Shown piece after piece: positions 16,288-26,228 of a DNA stretch of 64,000 nucleotides. Both the position numbers and the translations under genes were made by a program. The DNA lies in contig NZ_JBHUOR010000045.1 of NCBI RefSeq assembly GCF_042686175.1, positions 1 to 64,000 of the forward strand. Direction: 5' to 3'. Origin of the DNA: Kurthia populi. Lineage in GTDB: Bacteria; Bacillota; Bacilli; Bacillales_A; Planococcaceae. How positions within the stretch are numbered: the first letter of the stretch is position 1; each line of letters begins with the position of its first letter. The notes under the pieces are model-generated. The model was not told where the DNA came from. It ran no database searches and saw only the letters and a program-made list of their open reading frames with translations.

Positions 16288-17247
16288 TTACTTTTTAAAT
16301 TCTTCTAATTTTTTCTTATCTTCTTCATATACGTTATCTGGTGATTTCACATAACCTACGCTCTCAGCCATCGCACCTGCATTTTCAAGCGCATATTCCA
16401 TGAAATTATACATTGCTGGCTCCTCTAATGCTTTATTGTTTGCATAGACGAATAATGGACGAGAAAGCGGTGTATAATCGCCTGATTGGATCGTATCATG
16501 TGTAGGTTCTACGCCATCAATTTTCACAACTTTTAGTTTATCTTTATTCGCTTCGTAATAAGCAAATCCGAAGTAACCAATCGCATTTTTATCTGACTCA
16601 ACACCTGTTACAAGAACATTATCATCCTCAGATAGCGTTGCTGATTTATCAAGTTGCTGTTCTTCAAGTACATCGTTTACAAAGTAATCGTATGTGCCGG
16701 AGTCAGTTCCTGGCGAGTAGAATTTAATTTCTTCATCTGGCCAGTCTTTGTTGATATCCGACCATTTTTTCTTTTTGCCGTTATCTACCCAGATCTCTTC
16801 TAGCTCTTTAACGGTCACATCCTCAATCCAATCATTATCTTTGTTAACAACGATTGAAATTCCGTCATAGGCAATCTCAAACTCTGTATAATCAATGCCT
16901 TTTTCTTTTAGTTTGGCCGCTTCCTCTTCTTTTACTGGTCGAGAAGCATTTGAGAAGTCTGTTTCGCCATTAATGAATTTTTCGAAGCCGCCACCTGTAC
17001 CAGATACACCAACAGAAACTTGAACTTTTGGTTGAGTAGCTGCGTATTCCTCAACAATCGCTTCCATAATTGGTGATACAGTAGAGGAGCCATCGCCTGC
17101 AACTTTACCTTGCAATTGTTCTTCAGATTGTGCGCTTGTTGATGTTTCTGATGACGAATTACTCGCCTTTTGATCAGCGCCACACGCTCCTAGTAATAAA
17201 GCTGATGTTGCCATTGATGTCACCATTAGGTACTTCCATTTTTTCAT
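16288..17247 (-). CDS. pstS: Phosphate-binding lipoprotein PstS
   Basis: The 319-aa protein has a lipoprotein signal peptide with lipobox LLGAC (Cys22), a Ser/Gln-rich linker, then the phosphate-binding domain: GDGSSTVSPI, SGTGGGFEKFINGETDFSNASRP and SPGTDSGTYDYF. It captures phosphate outside the membrane for PstCAB. It is the first gene of the operon, downstream of a PhoP box. ATG 17247 follows GGGGGAAGTAAC. Confidence 0.97.
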   Translation of the reverse strand: MKKWKYLMVTSMATSALLLGACGADQKASNSSSETSTSAQSEEQLQGKVAGDGSSTVSPIMEAIVEEYAATQPKVQVSVGVSGTGGGFEKFINGETDFSNASRPVKEEEAAKLKEKGIDYTEFEIAYDGISIVVNKDNDWIEDVTVKELEEIWVDNGKKKKWSDINKDWPDEEIKFYSPGTDSGTYDYFVNDVLEEQQLDKSATLSEDDNVLVTGVESDKNAIGYFGFAYYEANKDKLKVVKIDGVEPTHDTIQSGDYTPLSRPLFVYANNKALEEPAMYNFMEYALENAGAMAESVGYVKSPDNVYEEDKKKLEEFKK

Positions 17248-17329
17248 TGTTACTTCCCCCTACACATGTCGTTTGTTATTCTTTACACGTTTAACTATAA
17301 AGAATGATTGTAAGGCTCGTATTTGAGTT

Positions 17330-17368
17330 ATGTAAGGAAATATGAAAGCATTGTAAATTCCATGTAAA
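17330..17368 (-). promoter_or_regulatory. PhoP box upstream of pstS
   Basis: Reading the minus strand, four direct repeats TTTACA, TTTACA, TTCATA and TTACAT occur at exact 11-bp intervals (5-bp spacers), matching the TTAACA-like repeat pattern bound by PhoP dimers in Bacillus. A TATAGT -10 lies near 17296. It indicates induction of pst by phosphate starvation. Confidence 0.8.
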
Positions 17369-17369
17369 T

Positions 17370-17402
17370 AAAAAAAGAGAACCGCTATAAAGCGATTCTC
17401 TT
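17370..17402 (-). terminator. Terminator of pbpA
   Basis: GAGAATCGCT and AGCGGTTCTC arms (one G-U pair) with a 4-nt loop, then seven U residues on the minus strand. It lies 15 bp after the pbpA stop and just upstream of the PhoP box, isolating pst from pbpA. Confidence 0.88.
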
Positions 17403-17414
17403 CCTATTATAAGC

Positions 17415-19568
17415 TTAACGAGTAATTTTATCTCCGACCGTTTGCTTTTGATCTTTTGTTTCTTGTTTTCTCAATTTAAAGAATGCATCTACTGCTTCAC
17501 GTGCCATGAGGTTATTAGGCGTTGAATGCTCTGCAGTCGTAGACATCCATGGCATAATAACCGCATAAGCTACTTCTGGATTATCTTTTGGCGCGAAACC
17601 AATGTGAGATACCGTAATTGAATACGTACCATATTTCTCCTTTTTTGGACCGTAGTAAATTACTTCGGCTGTTCCGGTTTTACCGGCTGCTTTATATTTT
17701 GCATCCGAGAAGAATTTAGAAGCTGTACCGCTAGGCGTATTATAAACCATGCTCATACCTTCATGAACCTGATTGTATTCTGCCTGTGTATTATTCGTAT
17801 GATTTAAAATAGTTGGTTCGATTTCTTTATCTAGTCTACCAAGTGTTTTACCATTTTCAGACGGCTCATGAATTTCTTTTAAAATATGCGGTGCAATACG
17901 ATCCCCGCCATTTGCTACAGTTGACACATATTGTGCTAGTTGGAGCGGTGTATACGTATCATACTGCCCAATTGCTAAATCGAGGTATTTCCCTGGTAAT
18001 GTTTCATTCCCTTTAACCCCAGTAAATTCGCCTGGTAAATCAATACCCGTTTCCACACCTAAACCAAAACGAGCATACCCATTACGCATTTTTTGGAAGT
18101 CAGCTGCTGTGATGCCATTAATACTTTGTTGGCCATAATCAATACCTGCTACTTTTAACGCTGTTTTAAACATATACACATTCGATGATTTTTGAAGCGC
18201 AACCTTATCACTGATAACACTTGATTGTGCACCTGATCGGTTATAAAGAGAAGATTTCGTCATGCCACCAAGCTTCATCGGTGCATCCAAAATACCTGTA
18301 CCTGGTGTAATTGCACCATATGAATACCCTGTTAATAGCGTACCCGCTTTCACGACTGACCCTACTTCATACGATGATGTAAAGGCACCAATCGAATAAT
18401 CCGTTACTTTCATTTTGCCAGATTCATCGGTTTCAAGCTTTTTGCCACTCATTGATAAGACTTCACCCGTATGTGGGTCCATCATTACAAGGAATGCACG
18501 GTCTAATAAACCGGCTGTGCCATTTGCTTTTGTTTTTAATAAGTATTTTTCAACAATACTATCCGTTTTTTCTTGTAATTTACTATCAATTGAAATGACT
18601 AAGTCTTTGCCAGCCTGCCCTTCTTTAATCGTTTTCGTATCAACGACTTGGCCGCTTGAATTTGTTTCACTTTTCACAACGGCTTTTTGACCTTGTAGTA
18701 ATTCTTCATATTGTTGCTCTAAATAACTTTTACCAACACGGTCATTACGTGAGTAATCTCGTGCTAAATAATATTGCAACTTATCTGCCGGAATCCCTTC
18801 TTCAGGCGTTGTTGTTTTCCCTAAGATGGTTAAATCCGATTTTTTCTTACGTGCCCAATCTGTTGTTGTGTTAACGCCTGGTAAGTTATTTAATCTTTCA
18901 GATACAACCGCAAATTCTTTATCACTTACACCATCACTTTTAATAATCTGTGGCGATAAGTTATACCCTGCAACCATTTTGCTATAAATTGCTAATGTTT
19001 TTAAATCTGATTTGGTTAATGTTTTTAATTCTTTTTTCGTAATGCGATCTCGTGTAAGTTCATCGATTTTCGCTTGAATTTCAGATGTTTCGCCACCTTT
19101 TTTACTAATGGCTGCCTGCTCTTCTTTGCTAACTTTCTCCGCAGCAGCATCTGCATTTAAACGAATCCAATAATCTTTTTTGTCCCGCTCAGTCAACTTC
19201 GACGTATCCATTTTTATTAACTTTGATAATGCCATCGCTGTTTCTAACATCTCTGTTTGTTTCGTTGTAGGATATTTGGTGTACGTAATGGCATTTTTCG
19301 CTTCATTATCAACGAGCACTTTCCCATTACGATCATAAATACGGCCACGCGGAACACTTGTATTGACCGTTACTTCCTCAGTTTTTTGTAATTCCTTTAC
19401 ATAATCTTCACCTTTGACAATTTGCATGTAACCTAGGCGTAAAATTAAGACCGAAAATAGTACGAAAATCGAGAAGAAAAGAACATTCATTCGAAATGAA
19501 AGACTAGCGCGTTGGTTCGCTTTTGGATTCGCTGCGCGCTGCTTTTGTGCTTTTTGTTTTCGTCGCAT
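17415..19568 (-). CDS. pbpA: Penicillin-binding protein 2 (class B transpeptidase), PbpA-like
   Basis: The 717-aa protein has a short basic cytoplasmic tail, one membrane anchor near residues 28-50, a PBP dimerisation domain (PRGRIYDRNGKVL) and a transpeptidase domain with SVVK, SSN and KTG (KTGTAEV) motifs in order. It cross-links peptidoglycan; in B. subtilis PbpA is an elongation-type PBP2. ATG 19568 follows GGGGGG. The position next to pst matches B. subtilis yqgF/pbpA. Confidence 0.92.
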   Translation of the reverse strand: MRRKQKAQKQRAANPKANQRASLSFRMNVLFFSIFVLFSVLILRLGYMQIVKGEDYVKELQKTEEVTVNTSVPRGRIYDRNGKVLVDNEAKNAITYTKYPTTKQTEMLETAMALSKLIKMDTSKLTERDKKDYWIRLNADAAAEKVSKEEQAAISKKGGETSEIQAKIDELTRDRITKKELKTLTKSDLKTLAIYSKMVAGYNLSPQIIKSDGVSDKEFAVVSERLNNLPGVNTTTDWARKKKSDLTILGKTTTPEEGIPADKLQYYLARDYSRNDRVGKSYLEQQYEELLQGQKAVVKSETNSSGQVVDTKTIKEGQAGKDLVISIDSKLQEKTDSIVEKYLLKTKANGTAGLLDRAFLVMMDPHTGEVLSMSGKKLETDESGKMKVTDYSIGAFTSSYEVGSVVKAGTLLTGYSYGAITPGTGILDAPMKLGGMTKSSLYNRSGAQSSVISDKVALQKSSNVYMFKTALKVAGIDYGQQSINGITAADFQKMRNGYARFGLGVETGIDLPGEFTGVKGNETLPGKYLDLAIGQYDTYTPLQLAQYVSTVANGGDRIAPHILKEIHEPSENGKTLGRLDKEIEPTILNHTNNTQAEYNQVHEGMSMVYNTPSGTASKFFSDAKYKAAGKTGTAEVIYYGPKKEKYGTYSITVSHIGFAPKDNPEVAYAVIMPWMSTTAEHSTPNNLMAREAVDAFFKLRKQETKDQKQTVGDKITR

Positions 19569-19666
19569 CAAATTCCCCCCTTCTGCTCAATTCACAATTA
19601 GTAGTATATCATTTTTCACCTTAAAAAACATAAAGTCTTAGCGGGTTCACGCAATTTTTCGTCCAT

Positions 19667-19709
19667 AAAAAAAGCACGCACCTTCATGACGTGAAGGGTA
19701 CGTGCTTTG
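19667..19709 (-). terminator. Terminator of sodA
   Basis: A long stem with arms AAAGCACGTACCCTTCACG and CGTGAAGGTGCGTGCTTT (minor mismatch), then seven U residues on the minus strand, 17 bp after the sodA stop. Confidence 0.9.
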
Positions 19710-19725
19710 TTCCATTTAAAATGGA

Positions 19726-20334
19726 TTATTTTGCAGCAGCGTAAAGTTCTGCTACTTTATCCCAGTTTACAACGTTCCAGAATGCAGCGATGTAGTCTGG
19801 ACGTACGTTTTGATAGTTTAAGTAGTAAGCGTGTTCCCAAACATCAAGACCTAATACTGGTGTTTTACCTTCCATGATTGGAGAATCTTGGTTTGGAGTA
19901 GAAGAAATTTCTAATTCGCCGTTTGCTACTGATAACCAAGCCCAGCCTGAACCGAAGCGAGTTTTTGCAGCGTTAGCAAATTGTTCTTTGAATGCGTCGA
20001 ATGAACCAAATTTAGCATCGATTGCAGCTGCTAATTCACCTTCTGGAGCGCCTTTACCGTTTGGAGTAAGTAAAGTCCAGAATAATGAGTGGTTTGCGTG
20101 ACCGCCACCATTGTTGCGTACAGCTGTACGTACTTCTTCTGGTACAGCATCTAAGTTAGCAATGATTTCTTCAACAGATTTACCGTCGAATTCTGATTTG
20201 CCTTCTAAAGCGCCGTTTAAGCCTTGTACATATGTGTTGTGGTGCTTGTCATGGTGGATTTCCATAGTACGAGCATCAATGTGTGGTTCTAGTGCGTCAA
20301 ACGCGTAAGGTAATTGTGGTAATTCAAAAGCCAT
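19726..20334 (-). CDS. sodA: Superoxide dismutase, Mn/Fe family
   Basis: The 202-aa enzyme turns superoxide into hydrogen peroxide and oxygen. Metal ligands are visible: His27 in MEIHHDKHH, His82 in NHSLFW, and Asp and His in DVWEHAYYLNYQN. The pattern GGGHANHSLFW and the Gly-rich active site favour the Mn form. It is transcribed alone from TTGAAC-17-TAATCT, with AAGGAGG before ATG. Confidence 0.96.
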   Translation of the reverse strand: MAFELPQLPYAFDALEPHIDARTMEIHHDKHHNTYVQGLNGALEGKSEFDGKSVEEIIANLDAVPEEVRTAVRNNGGGHANHSLFWTLLTPNGKGAPEGELAAAIDAKFGSFDAFKEQFANAAKTRFGSGWAWLSVANGELEISSTPNQDSPIMEGKTPVLGLDVWEHAYYLNYQNVRPDYIAAFWNVVNWDKVAELYAAAK

Positions 20335-20382
20335 AATTCAAATTCCTCCTTGAGATAAGTAAATATTAGTTTTTACACTCTT

Positions 20383-20411
20383 AGATTATCAAAAACTTCC
20401 CGGTTGTTCAA
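20383..20411 (-). promoter_or_regulatory. Probable sigma-A promoter of sodA
   Basis: TTGAAC (20411-20406) and TAATCT (20388-20383) on the minus strand are separated by 17 bp. They lie about 50 bp upstream of the sodA ATG. Confidence 0.6.
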
Positions 20412-20473
20412 ATAAAATTCACTGAAACTGCATATTTCAGCCTTTTGACTGAAATCCTAGTAAACTTCAAGGA

Positions 20474-20953
20474 TTAGACAGCAATGACAAAAATGACAAT
20501 CATGATAACTTGAATAATCCCTTTTGTAACAACGGATGTCAAGAATCCGATGAGTGAACCGAACCCAATTTTGCAGCTTGTTAAAAAATCTTTTCGACTA
20601 ACAATCCATTCTGCGACTACAGCCCCAATAAATGGGCCTAATAGTATACCTGCGAACGGAATAACAAAAGGTCCGATTAATAAACCAATTGTACTTCCCC
20701 ATACCCCTGCATTTGTGCCACCAAACTTTTTTACACCAATCCAGTTTGAAATGGCATCTGCCCCGAAAATTAATACTGTTAATAAAATTTCAATAAGCCA
20801 GAACCACCAAGGTAAATCACCGAAGTTGAAGAAGAGGCCATATACAATAAACCCTGCAAAGATACACACAACCGCTGGAATAATCGGATAAACTAACCCG
20901 GCAAATGCCGCAATAAATAATAGGATAATAATTGTCCACGCTAAAATTGTCAT
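20474..20953 (-). CDS. yqgC: DUF456 family membrane protein, YqgC-like
   Basis: The 159-aa protein is almost wholly hydrophobic with about five membrane helices and the DUF456 glycine-rich pattern GIKFGG-like (GVKKFGGTNAGVWGSTIGLLIG) and PFAGILLGPFIGAVVAE. Function unknown. ATG 20953 follows GGGGGAGTT. It lies 15 bp after the yqeW-like gene, so they are co-transcribed. Confidence 0.85.
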   Translation of the reverse strand: MTILAWTIIILLFIAAFAGLVYPIIPAVVCIFAGFIVYGLFFNFGDLPWWFWLIEILLTVLIFGADAISNWIGVKKFGGTNAGVWGSTIGLLIGPFVIPFAGILLGPFIGAVVAEWIVSRKDFLTSCKIGFGSLIGFLTSVVTKGIIQVIMIVIFVIAV

Positions 20954-20968
20954 CAAACTCCCCCTTTC

Positions 20969-22585
20969 TTATTTTCTTATAGATGCTTCTGCAATATTGA
21001 CACAATGGTCACCAATTCTTTCTAAATTGCTCATCATCTCACTAAATATAATACCCGCATGTGCCGAACATTCACCATGATTTAGCCGATGAATATGTTT
21101 TTTACGACTGGCCCGTTCCATTTCATCAACTTGTTCCTCTAGCAGCATAATCTCCGCACGTAGCGAACGGTCGGCCGTATCAAATAATAAAATTGCCTTC
21201 GCTATCATTTGTTCGGTCATTTCAAACATGCGATTGAGCTCTGTCATCGCAACATCACTAAAGGAACTGCGCTGATGCATTAAATCATCATAAAGCTCTA
21301 CAATATTTTCTACATGATCGCCGATACGCTCCAAATCACGAATCGTTTCTAATAAGGTATGATGCCGTTCGGATTCAACTTTTGATAATTGGTGCGCTGA
21401 AATTTTGACTAAATAATTCGTAATCGTCTGCTCGCTGCTATTTAAAAACCCCTCAAGCTTTAACGATTTCGTTCGCAAGCTACTATCACCTGTATTCACA
21501 TACTCTCGCATTGCTTGATAGCCCTGCTGGCAAATTGTTGCCATATGAATCGTTTCTTCTTTCGCTTGGCCAACTGCTAGCACCGGTGAAATCTCTACTA
21601 AATTACGCTCTAAATGGGTCGGCACGTAATCCGTATCAGATATATTCCCTTTAATACATTTTTTAATTATCCACATAATAGCTCCAATAAAAGGTAAGAG
21701 TACAATCGTCGTGACACTATTAAAAGTACCATGCGCAAAAGCGATACTCATACGTAAGCTTAAATCCGTTGTATGCTGTAGCCACGTAATATAACTAATA
21801 AATGGGGTCATAACGATGAAAAATAATATTGTTCCAAAAATATTAATGACTACATGTGATAATGCCGCGCGTTTTGCTGACGTTGCCATCCCAATCGAAG
21901 CAACGCACACCGTTAATGTCGTACCGATATTTTCGCCATATAAAATGGGCATCGCCGCTTCAAGCGAAACGCCCCCTTGCGCATATAAGCTTTGTAAAAT
22001 GCCCACTGTCGCACTACTAGATTGCACAATAGCCGTTGTAATGATACCGAGTAGCATTCCTGTAACTGGCATTTCACTTAATTGTCCACTCCATTCTAAA
22101 AAGCGTGTGGATTGAATAACTGGTTTAATCGCTGAGTTCATCCAAGCTAAGCCGATAAACATCCCACCAAACCCGAATAAAAACTGTCCCATATTTTGAA
22201 ACGTGTGACGCTTTGAAAAGTACACACTGAATGCGCCTAACGCTAGTATTGGAAAGGCAAAGTAGCCGATATTAAAGCCGAGTAAAAAAGCGGTCAATGT
22301 CGTACCAATATTGGCGCCTAAAATAATCCCGATTGATTGACGCAATGTCATAAAGCCGGCACTGACTAAGCCAATCGTAATAATGATGGCTGCTGTACTT
22401 GATTGTAAAATAATTGCTAAACCAATGCCGATGAGCACACCCATCATTGGATTTGCGGTATAGCGATGCAATAATAAGCGCAGCTGCTCGCCCGCCCAGT
22501 TTTGTAAACCATGTCCCATATACTTTAACGAAAATAAGAAAAACCCTAAGCCACCTATAAATTGAAACGCGGTTTGCCAATCCAT
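20969..22585 (-). CDS. Na/Pi cotransporter family protein with PhoU-like C-terminal domain, YqeW-like
   Basis: The 538-aa protein has two NptA/PNaS repeats (QSSTAAIIITIGLVSAGFM near residue 65 and QSSSATVGILQSL near residue 190) in about eight membrane helices. A cytoplasmic C-terminal PhoU-like domain follows, with DLERIGDHVENI and NLERIGDHCVNIAE. Such proteins import or export phosphate; direction and regulation cannot be told from sequence. A second phosphate system lies only 4 kb away (pst-phoU). Confidence 0.9.
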   Translation of the reverse strand: MDWQTAFQFIGGLGFFLFSLKYMGHGLQNWAGEQLRLLLHRYTANPMMGVLIGIGLAIILQSSTAAIIITIGLVSAGFMTLRQSIGIILGANIGTTLTAFLLGFNIGYFAFPILALGAFSVYFSKRHTFQNMGQFLFGFGGMFIGLAWMNSAIKPVIQSTRFLEWSGQLSEMPVTGMLLGIITTAIVQSSSATVGILQSLYAQGGVSLEAAMPILYGENIGTTLTVCVASIGMATSAKRAALSHVVINIFGTILFFIVMTPFISYITWLQHTTDLSLRMSIAFAHGTFNSVTTIVLLPFIGAIMWIIKKCIKGNISDTDYVPTHLERNLVEISPVLAVGQAKEETIHMATICQQGYQAMREYVNTGDSSLRTKSLKLEGFLNSSEQTITNYLVKISAHQLSKVESERHHTLLETIRDLERIGDHVENIVELYDDLMHQRSSFSDVAMTELNRMFEMTEQMIAKAILLFDTADRSLRAEIMLLEEQVDEMERASRKKHIHRLNHGECSAHAGIIFSEMMSNLERIGDHCVNIAEASIRK

Positions 22586-22881
22586 TTTTGTCGTTCCTCC
22601 TAAGTCTTGATGTCACACTAAATTATGTACTACATGTAAATCATTTGTAAATCATTCCTTTTTTACTGTAAAGCACTGCAACTTTCCAATCAAATCCTTC
22701 GTTTACTGTAAGAAAAAGGCTTATACTTATGAAAGAACAAGTATTACAACATTAAAACACCACAAAAATGCTGTCTCAGACAATTTTTGTATACGAAATG
22801 TTTCTTTGTTGTCAATTCATAAAAAACACTGCTAAAATAGTGAATAGTGAAGGCAAAAAGCCTATGAAGGAGAGAGTTTTC

Positions 22882-23994
22882 ATGAATGAAATCACACACC
22901 GTTCTAAAACACGCCCTGTACGTGTTGGGGATTTAACTATCGGTGGTAGCAATGAAGTCATCATTCAAAGTATGACAACAACAAAAACACACGATGTAGA
23001 GGCAACTGTAGCAGAGATTCTTCGTCTTGAAGAAGCAGGCTGTCAAATCGTTCGTGTCGCTTGCCCAGATGAACGCGCAGCAGATGCATTAGCAGACATC
23101 AAAAAACGTATCCACATCCCATTAGTTGCAGATATCCACTTTGACTATAAACTTGCCTTAAAAGCAATTGAAGCAGGCGTAGATAAAATTCGGATTAATC
23201 CGGGGAACATCGGTCGCAAAGAAAAAGTAGAAGCTGTCGTTAATGCAGCAAAAGCAAAAGGTGTACCAATTCGTATTGGTGTAAATGCCGGATCACTCGA
23301 ACGTAAAATCGTTGAAAAATATGGTTACCCTACTGCAGATGGTATGGTTGAGTCTGCACTTCACCACATTAAAATCCTAGAAGATTTAGACTTCCACGAT
23401 ATTATCGTATCGATGAAAGCTTCTGATGTAAATCTAGCAATCGAAGCGTATGAAAAAGCCGCAAAAGCTTTTGATTACCCACTACACTTAGGGATTACAG
23501 AATCAGGCACATTATTCTCTGGTACAATTAAATCTGCTGCCGGTCTAGGTGCGATTCTTTCAAAAGGTATCGGGAATACATTACGTATCTCCTTATCTGC
23601 TGACCCTGTAGAAGAAATTAAAGTAGCACGTGAATTATTAAAAACATTTGGTTTAGCTTCTAATATTCCAACATTAATTTCTTGCCCTACTTGTGGACGT
23701 ATTGAAATTGATCTAATCTCAATTGCTAACGAAGTAGAAGAGTATTTACAAACAATTAAAGCACCAATTAAAGTGTCTGTACTTGGCTGTGCCGTAAACG
23801 GTCCTGGTGAAGCACGTGAAGCCGATATTGGTATCGCTGGTGCGCGGGGTGAAGGTTTATTATTCCGTCACGGTAAAACTGTTCGTAAAGTTCCTGAAGA
23901 AACAATGGTTGAGGAATTGAAAAAAGAAATTGATATTCTTGCAGAAGAATATTATGCGAAACAAGCGGCTGCAAAAGAAGAAGCAACGAAGTAG
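22882..23994 (+). CDS. ispG: 4-hydroxy-3-methylbut-2-en-1-yl diphosphate synthase (flavodoxin)
   Basis: The 370-aa enzyme catalyses the penultimate step of the MEP isoprenoid pathway. It has the TIM-barrel N-terminus (IIQSMTTTKTHDVEAT) and the Fe-S ligands in SCPTCGR (near residue 270) and LGCAVNGPGEA. I start at ATG 22882 behind AAGGAGAGAG; the frame runs 38 codons further upstream without a site. The partner step, ispH, is at 30904. Confidence 0.97.
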   Translation: MNEITHRSKTRPVRVGDLTIGGSNEVIIQSMTTTKTHDVEATVAEILRLEEAGCQIVRVACPDERAADALADIKKRIHIPLVADIHFDYKLALKAIEAGVDKIRINPGNIGRKEKVEAVVNAAKAKGVPIRIGVNAGSLERKIVEKYGYPTADGMVESALHHIKILEDLDFHDIIVSMKASDVNLAIEAYEKAAKAFDYPLHLGITESGTLFSGTIKSAAGLGAILSKGIGNTLRISLSADPVEEIKVARELLKTFGLASNIPTLISCPTCGRIEIDLISIANEVEEYLQTIKAPIKVSVLGCAVNGPGEAREADIGIAGARGEGLLFRHGKTVRKVPEETMVEELKKEIDILAEEYYAKQAAAKEEATK

Positions 23995-24017
23995 TCATTC
24001 ACTTAGGAGGGCATTCG

Positions 24018-24590
24018 ATGAGTAAAAAATACAGCTTTGGTATTGATATCGACGGTACCGTGACAACGCAAGAATTTATGGTGCCCTATATTAACAAACA
24101 CTTCAATACGAATGTAACTCTCGATGATTTTACAGAATACAATTTATTAAATGTTTTACCGATTGATGCGGTTGAATTTCAAAATTGGTTTTTAGCAACT
24201 GAAATTGAAATGTACACAAATCCACCTGTACAAAAATTTGCACATGAGACATTACAAAAATGGTATCCAAATGCTGCATTAAACTATATTACAGCCCGCC
24301 AAGACAACTCATTTGATGTCACAAATCATTGGTTCAAAAATCAACAGATACCGATGGATTCATTGAGTATTGTTGGCAATGCTAGTAAAGTAGCTGCTGC
24401 AAAAAAACATCAAGTTGAATTATTCTTTGAAGATAAATATGAAAATGCCATTCAATTGCATGAAGAATTAAATATTCCGATTATTTTATTCGATGCACCT
24501 TATAATCGTCTTACACTACCTAACGACGTGATTCGTGTCCAAAGTTGGCAAGAGGCTGAACGCTGGGTCGCAAAAGAATTTGGTATTTAA
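24018..24590 (+). CDS. HAD-family 5'(3')-deoxyribonucleotidase-like protein, YqfW-like
   Basis: The 190-aa protein has HAD motif I FGIDIDGTVT near residue 9, motif II YITAR at about 93, and motif IV with FFEDKYENA. It resembles the NT5C/YqfW nucleotidase family that dephosphorylates nucleoside monophosphates. It follows ispG by 23 bp with GGAGGG before ATG, and the two share a terminator. A related HAD protein is at 42246-42821. Confidence 0.8.
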   Translation: MSKKYSFGIDIDGTVTTQEFMVPYINKHFNTNVTLDDFTEYNLLNVLPIDAVEFQNWFLATEIEMYTNPPVQKFAHETLQKWYPNAALNYITARQDNSFDVTNHWFKNQQIPMDSLSIVGNASKVAAAKKHQVELFFEDKYENAIQLHEELNIPIILFDAPYNRLTLPNDVIRVQSWQEAERWVAKEFGI

Positions 24591-24592
24591 TA

Positions 24593-24630
24593 AAAAAGAG
24601 GAAGTGCCTAATCGCACTTCCTCTTTTTTT
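24593..24630. terminator. Bidirectional terminator between convergent genes
   Basis: AGAGGAAGTGC and GCACTTCCTCT arms (11 bp, short loop) with A run on the left and T run on the right. It stops both the ispG-nucleotidase transcript and the transglutaminase-like gene. Confidence 0.9.
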
Positions 24631-24631
24631 A

Positions 24632-25786
24632 TTAAGATACTTTTAATTTATATTTCTTTCCTGCATTTGAATAGTACACATAATTTTTATTAATATACAC
24701 ATTCGTGCTAAATTTCTTTTTCAACGTTTTTAATGACTTACCATTTGTTTTGATACTCGCTAAATAGCCACTGTTTGAATAATTGCTGAAATATAGTTTA
24801 CCGTTATAATACGCTAAATCTTGTACACGAATTGCCGCTAAACGCTTATGCTTTTTCGTTTTTTTATTATATGAATAAAGCTGTTGATTTTTCTTATCAT
24901 TCGCATAATAAATCATTGTGCCATTTATCGCTACAGAAGAGGTATCCTTCAAGAAATCATATTTTGTATCCGTTGCTTTTGGATAAAGTGTCGGCGTTGT
25001 TGCGACATGATCCTTATTTAACGTTTTATCGCTCAATAAGAAGTATTTATGTGACACGCTATTGGCACGATTTGGTACTGGGTCATTCCACGTGACATCT
25101 AAGTTATACCACTTACCGTCCACTTTTACTTTATTCCACGCATGATCTTGCGGATTGCCATCTTTATCATAAGCTACCCCTACGACATAACGTACTTCCA
25201 TCCCTAATTCTTTTAATAATGCATATGCCGCCGTTGCGTAGCCCTGACAGACAGCCACTTTATCTTGCAATAAACCGTACGCTGTATAACGATCATCTGT
25301 TGTGCCACCGTATGTCGTATTTAATACTAAATAGTCATTCACTGCTTTTACACGGTCAAATTGACTTTTGTTATTCTTTTTAATCGTATTCGCAATCGTT
25401 TTTAATGTCGCATCTGCTTGCTGTTTTTTCGCTTTTGTTGTGAAATAATCAATATTTAATTTAAAATCGGCTGATACCGGTTTCCCCCCCACAGACTTTA
25501 ATGAAGAGCTCGTTGAAACGCTTTGTAAGATGCCTAAAATTTCATCATTCCCATTACCAACAGCCATTGAAATTGGGGTGATATTACGATAAATCGATTC
25601 CACATCTGCACCAGTGTACGTTATTTCTAATAAACTATCCGCATTTTCCATTGCCTGCTCAATTGCTTTTTCCAAATCTTGCTTATTATCAATATTAACA
25701 TTGACGGCTGAAGCACTCGTAGCTAGTGAGCCACACGCCAACATGCATGTTGCTGTTAAACTAACGAGCCATTTCGATTTCGTCAT
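24632..25786 (-). CDS. Secreted transglutaminase-like protein with DUF5050-type C-terminal repeats
   Basis: The 384-aa protein has a Sec signal peptide (MTKSKWLVSLTATC through SASA, cleavage near residue 28). A transglutaminase-like core follows with Cys in AVCQGYATAAYALLK, His in DHAWNKV and Asp in NLDVTWNDP, a complete Cys-His-Asp triad. The C-terminal 110 residues are YY/LYS-rich repeats like the beta-propeller blades of DUF5050. It probably works at the cell surface as a protease or cross-linking-like enzyme. ATG 25786 follows AAAGGAGACG. Substrate unknown. Confidence 0.85.
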   Translation of the reverse strand: MTKSKWLVSLTATCMLACGSLATSASAVNVNIDNKQDLEKAIEQAMENADSLLEITYTGADVESIYRNITPISMAVGNGNDEILGILQSVSTSSSLKSVGGKPVSADFKLNIDYFTTKAKKQQADATLKTIANTIKKNNKSQFDRVKAVNDYLVLNTTYGGTTDDRYTAYGLLQDKVAVCQGYATAAYALLKELGMEVRYVVGVAYDKDGNPQDHAWNKVKVDGKWYNLDVTWNDPVPNRANSVSHKYFLLSDKTLNKDHVATTPTLYPKATDTKYDFLKDTSSVAINGTMIYYANDKKNQQLYSYNKKTKKHKRLAAIRVQDLAYYNGKLYFSNYSNSGYLASIKTNGKSLKTLKKKFSTNVYINKNYVYYSNAGKKYKLKVS

Positions 25787-26069
25787 ACGTATCGTCTCCT
25801 TTAGCATTTAATGAAACTATTATCATATAAAATATACATTTTAAATGTCTTTTGAATCATTATATACATTTATTATGTATCAAAAGAGCAATTAATGTCA
25901 ATTTAACGTATTAGAACTTTAACTTCATTTCTCTCTTTTTTTGAACATGTACTTTATCATGTTTTTTAAATTTATAGAATCTTTTTACCCATTAAAATGT
26001 TTCTCAATCTATTCTTTATAACGATTTTATTTTCTCTGTAACTATTTTAGAGAAAAGGCCTTTCCACAT
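25787..26069. other. AT-rich gap upstream of the transglutaminase-like gene
   Basis: No gene is supported here. The stretch holds the promoter region of the minus-strand transglutaminase-like gene and a 13-bp palindrome (ACATTT-T-AAATGT, near 25840). Together with repeat R2 it makes a gap of about 440 bp. Confidence 0.6.
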
Positions 26070-26206
26070 AAAAAAGAGACTGGGGCAAAACATGTCATGT
26101 ACCTTTTTTAATGTTCGCAACAAAAAAACGGAACCGCGCTAAAGCGCGATTCCGTTTTTCGATATACTCCGATGAGTGGTTGTTTTTACACATAGTCCCA
26201 GCTTCT
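26070..26206 (+). repeat. Intergenic nested inverted repeat, copy R2
   Basis: This is the most diverged copy: left end AAAAAAGAGACTGGGGCA, right end TAGTCCCAGCTTCT. The inner hairpin is AAAAACGGAA and TTCCGTTTTT around CGCGC-TAAA-GCGCG. The C-to-A change on the left arm is matched by G-to-T on the right, keeping the stem paired. It lies downstream of zur. Confidence 0.8.
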
Positions 26207-26228
26207 AATATACTTAACTCTTTATTTT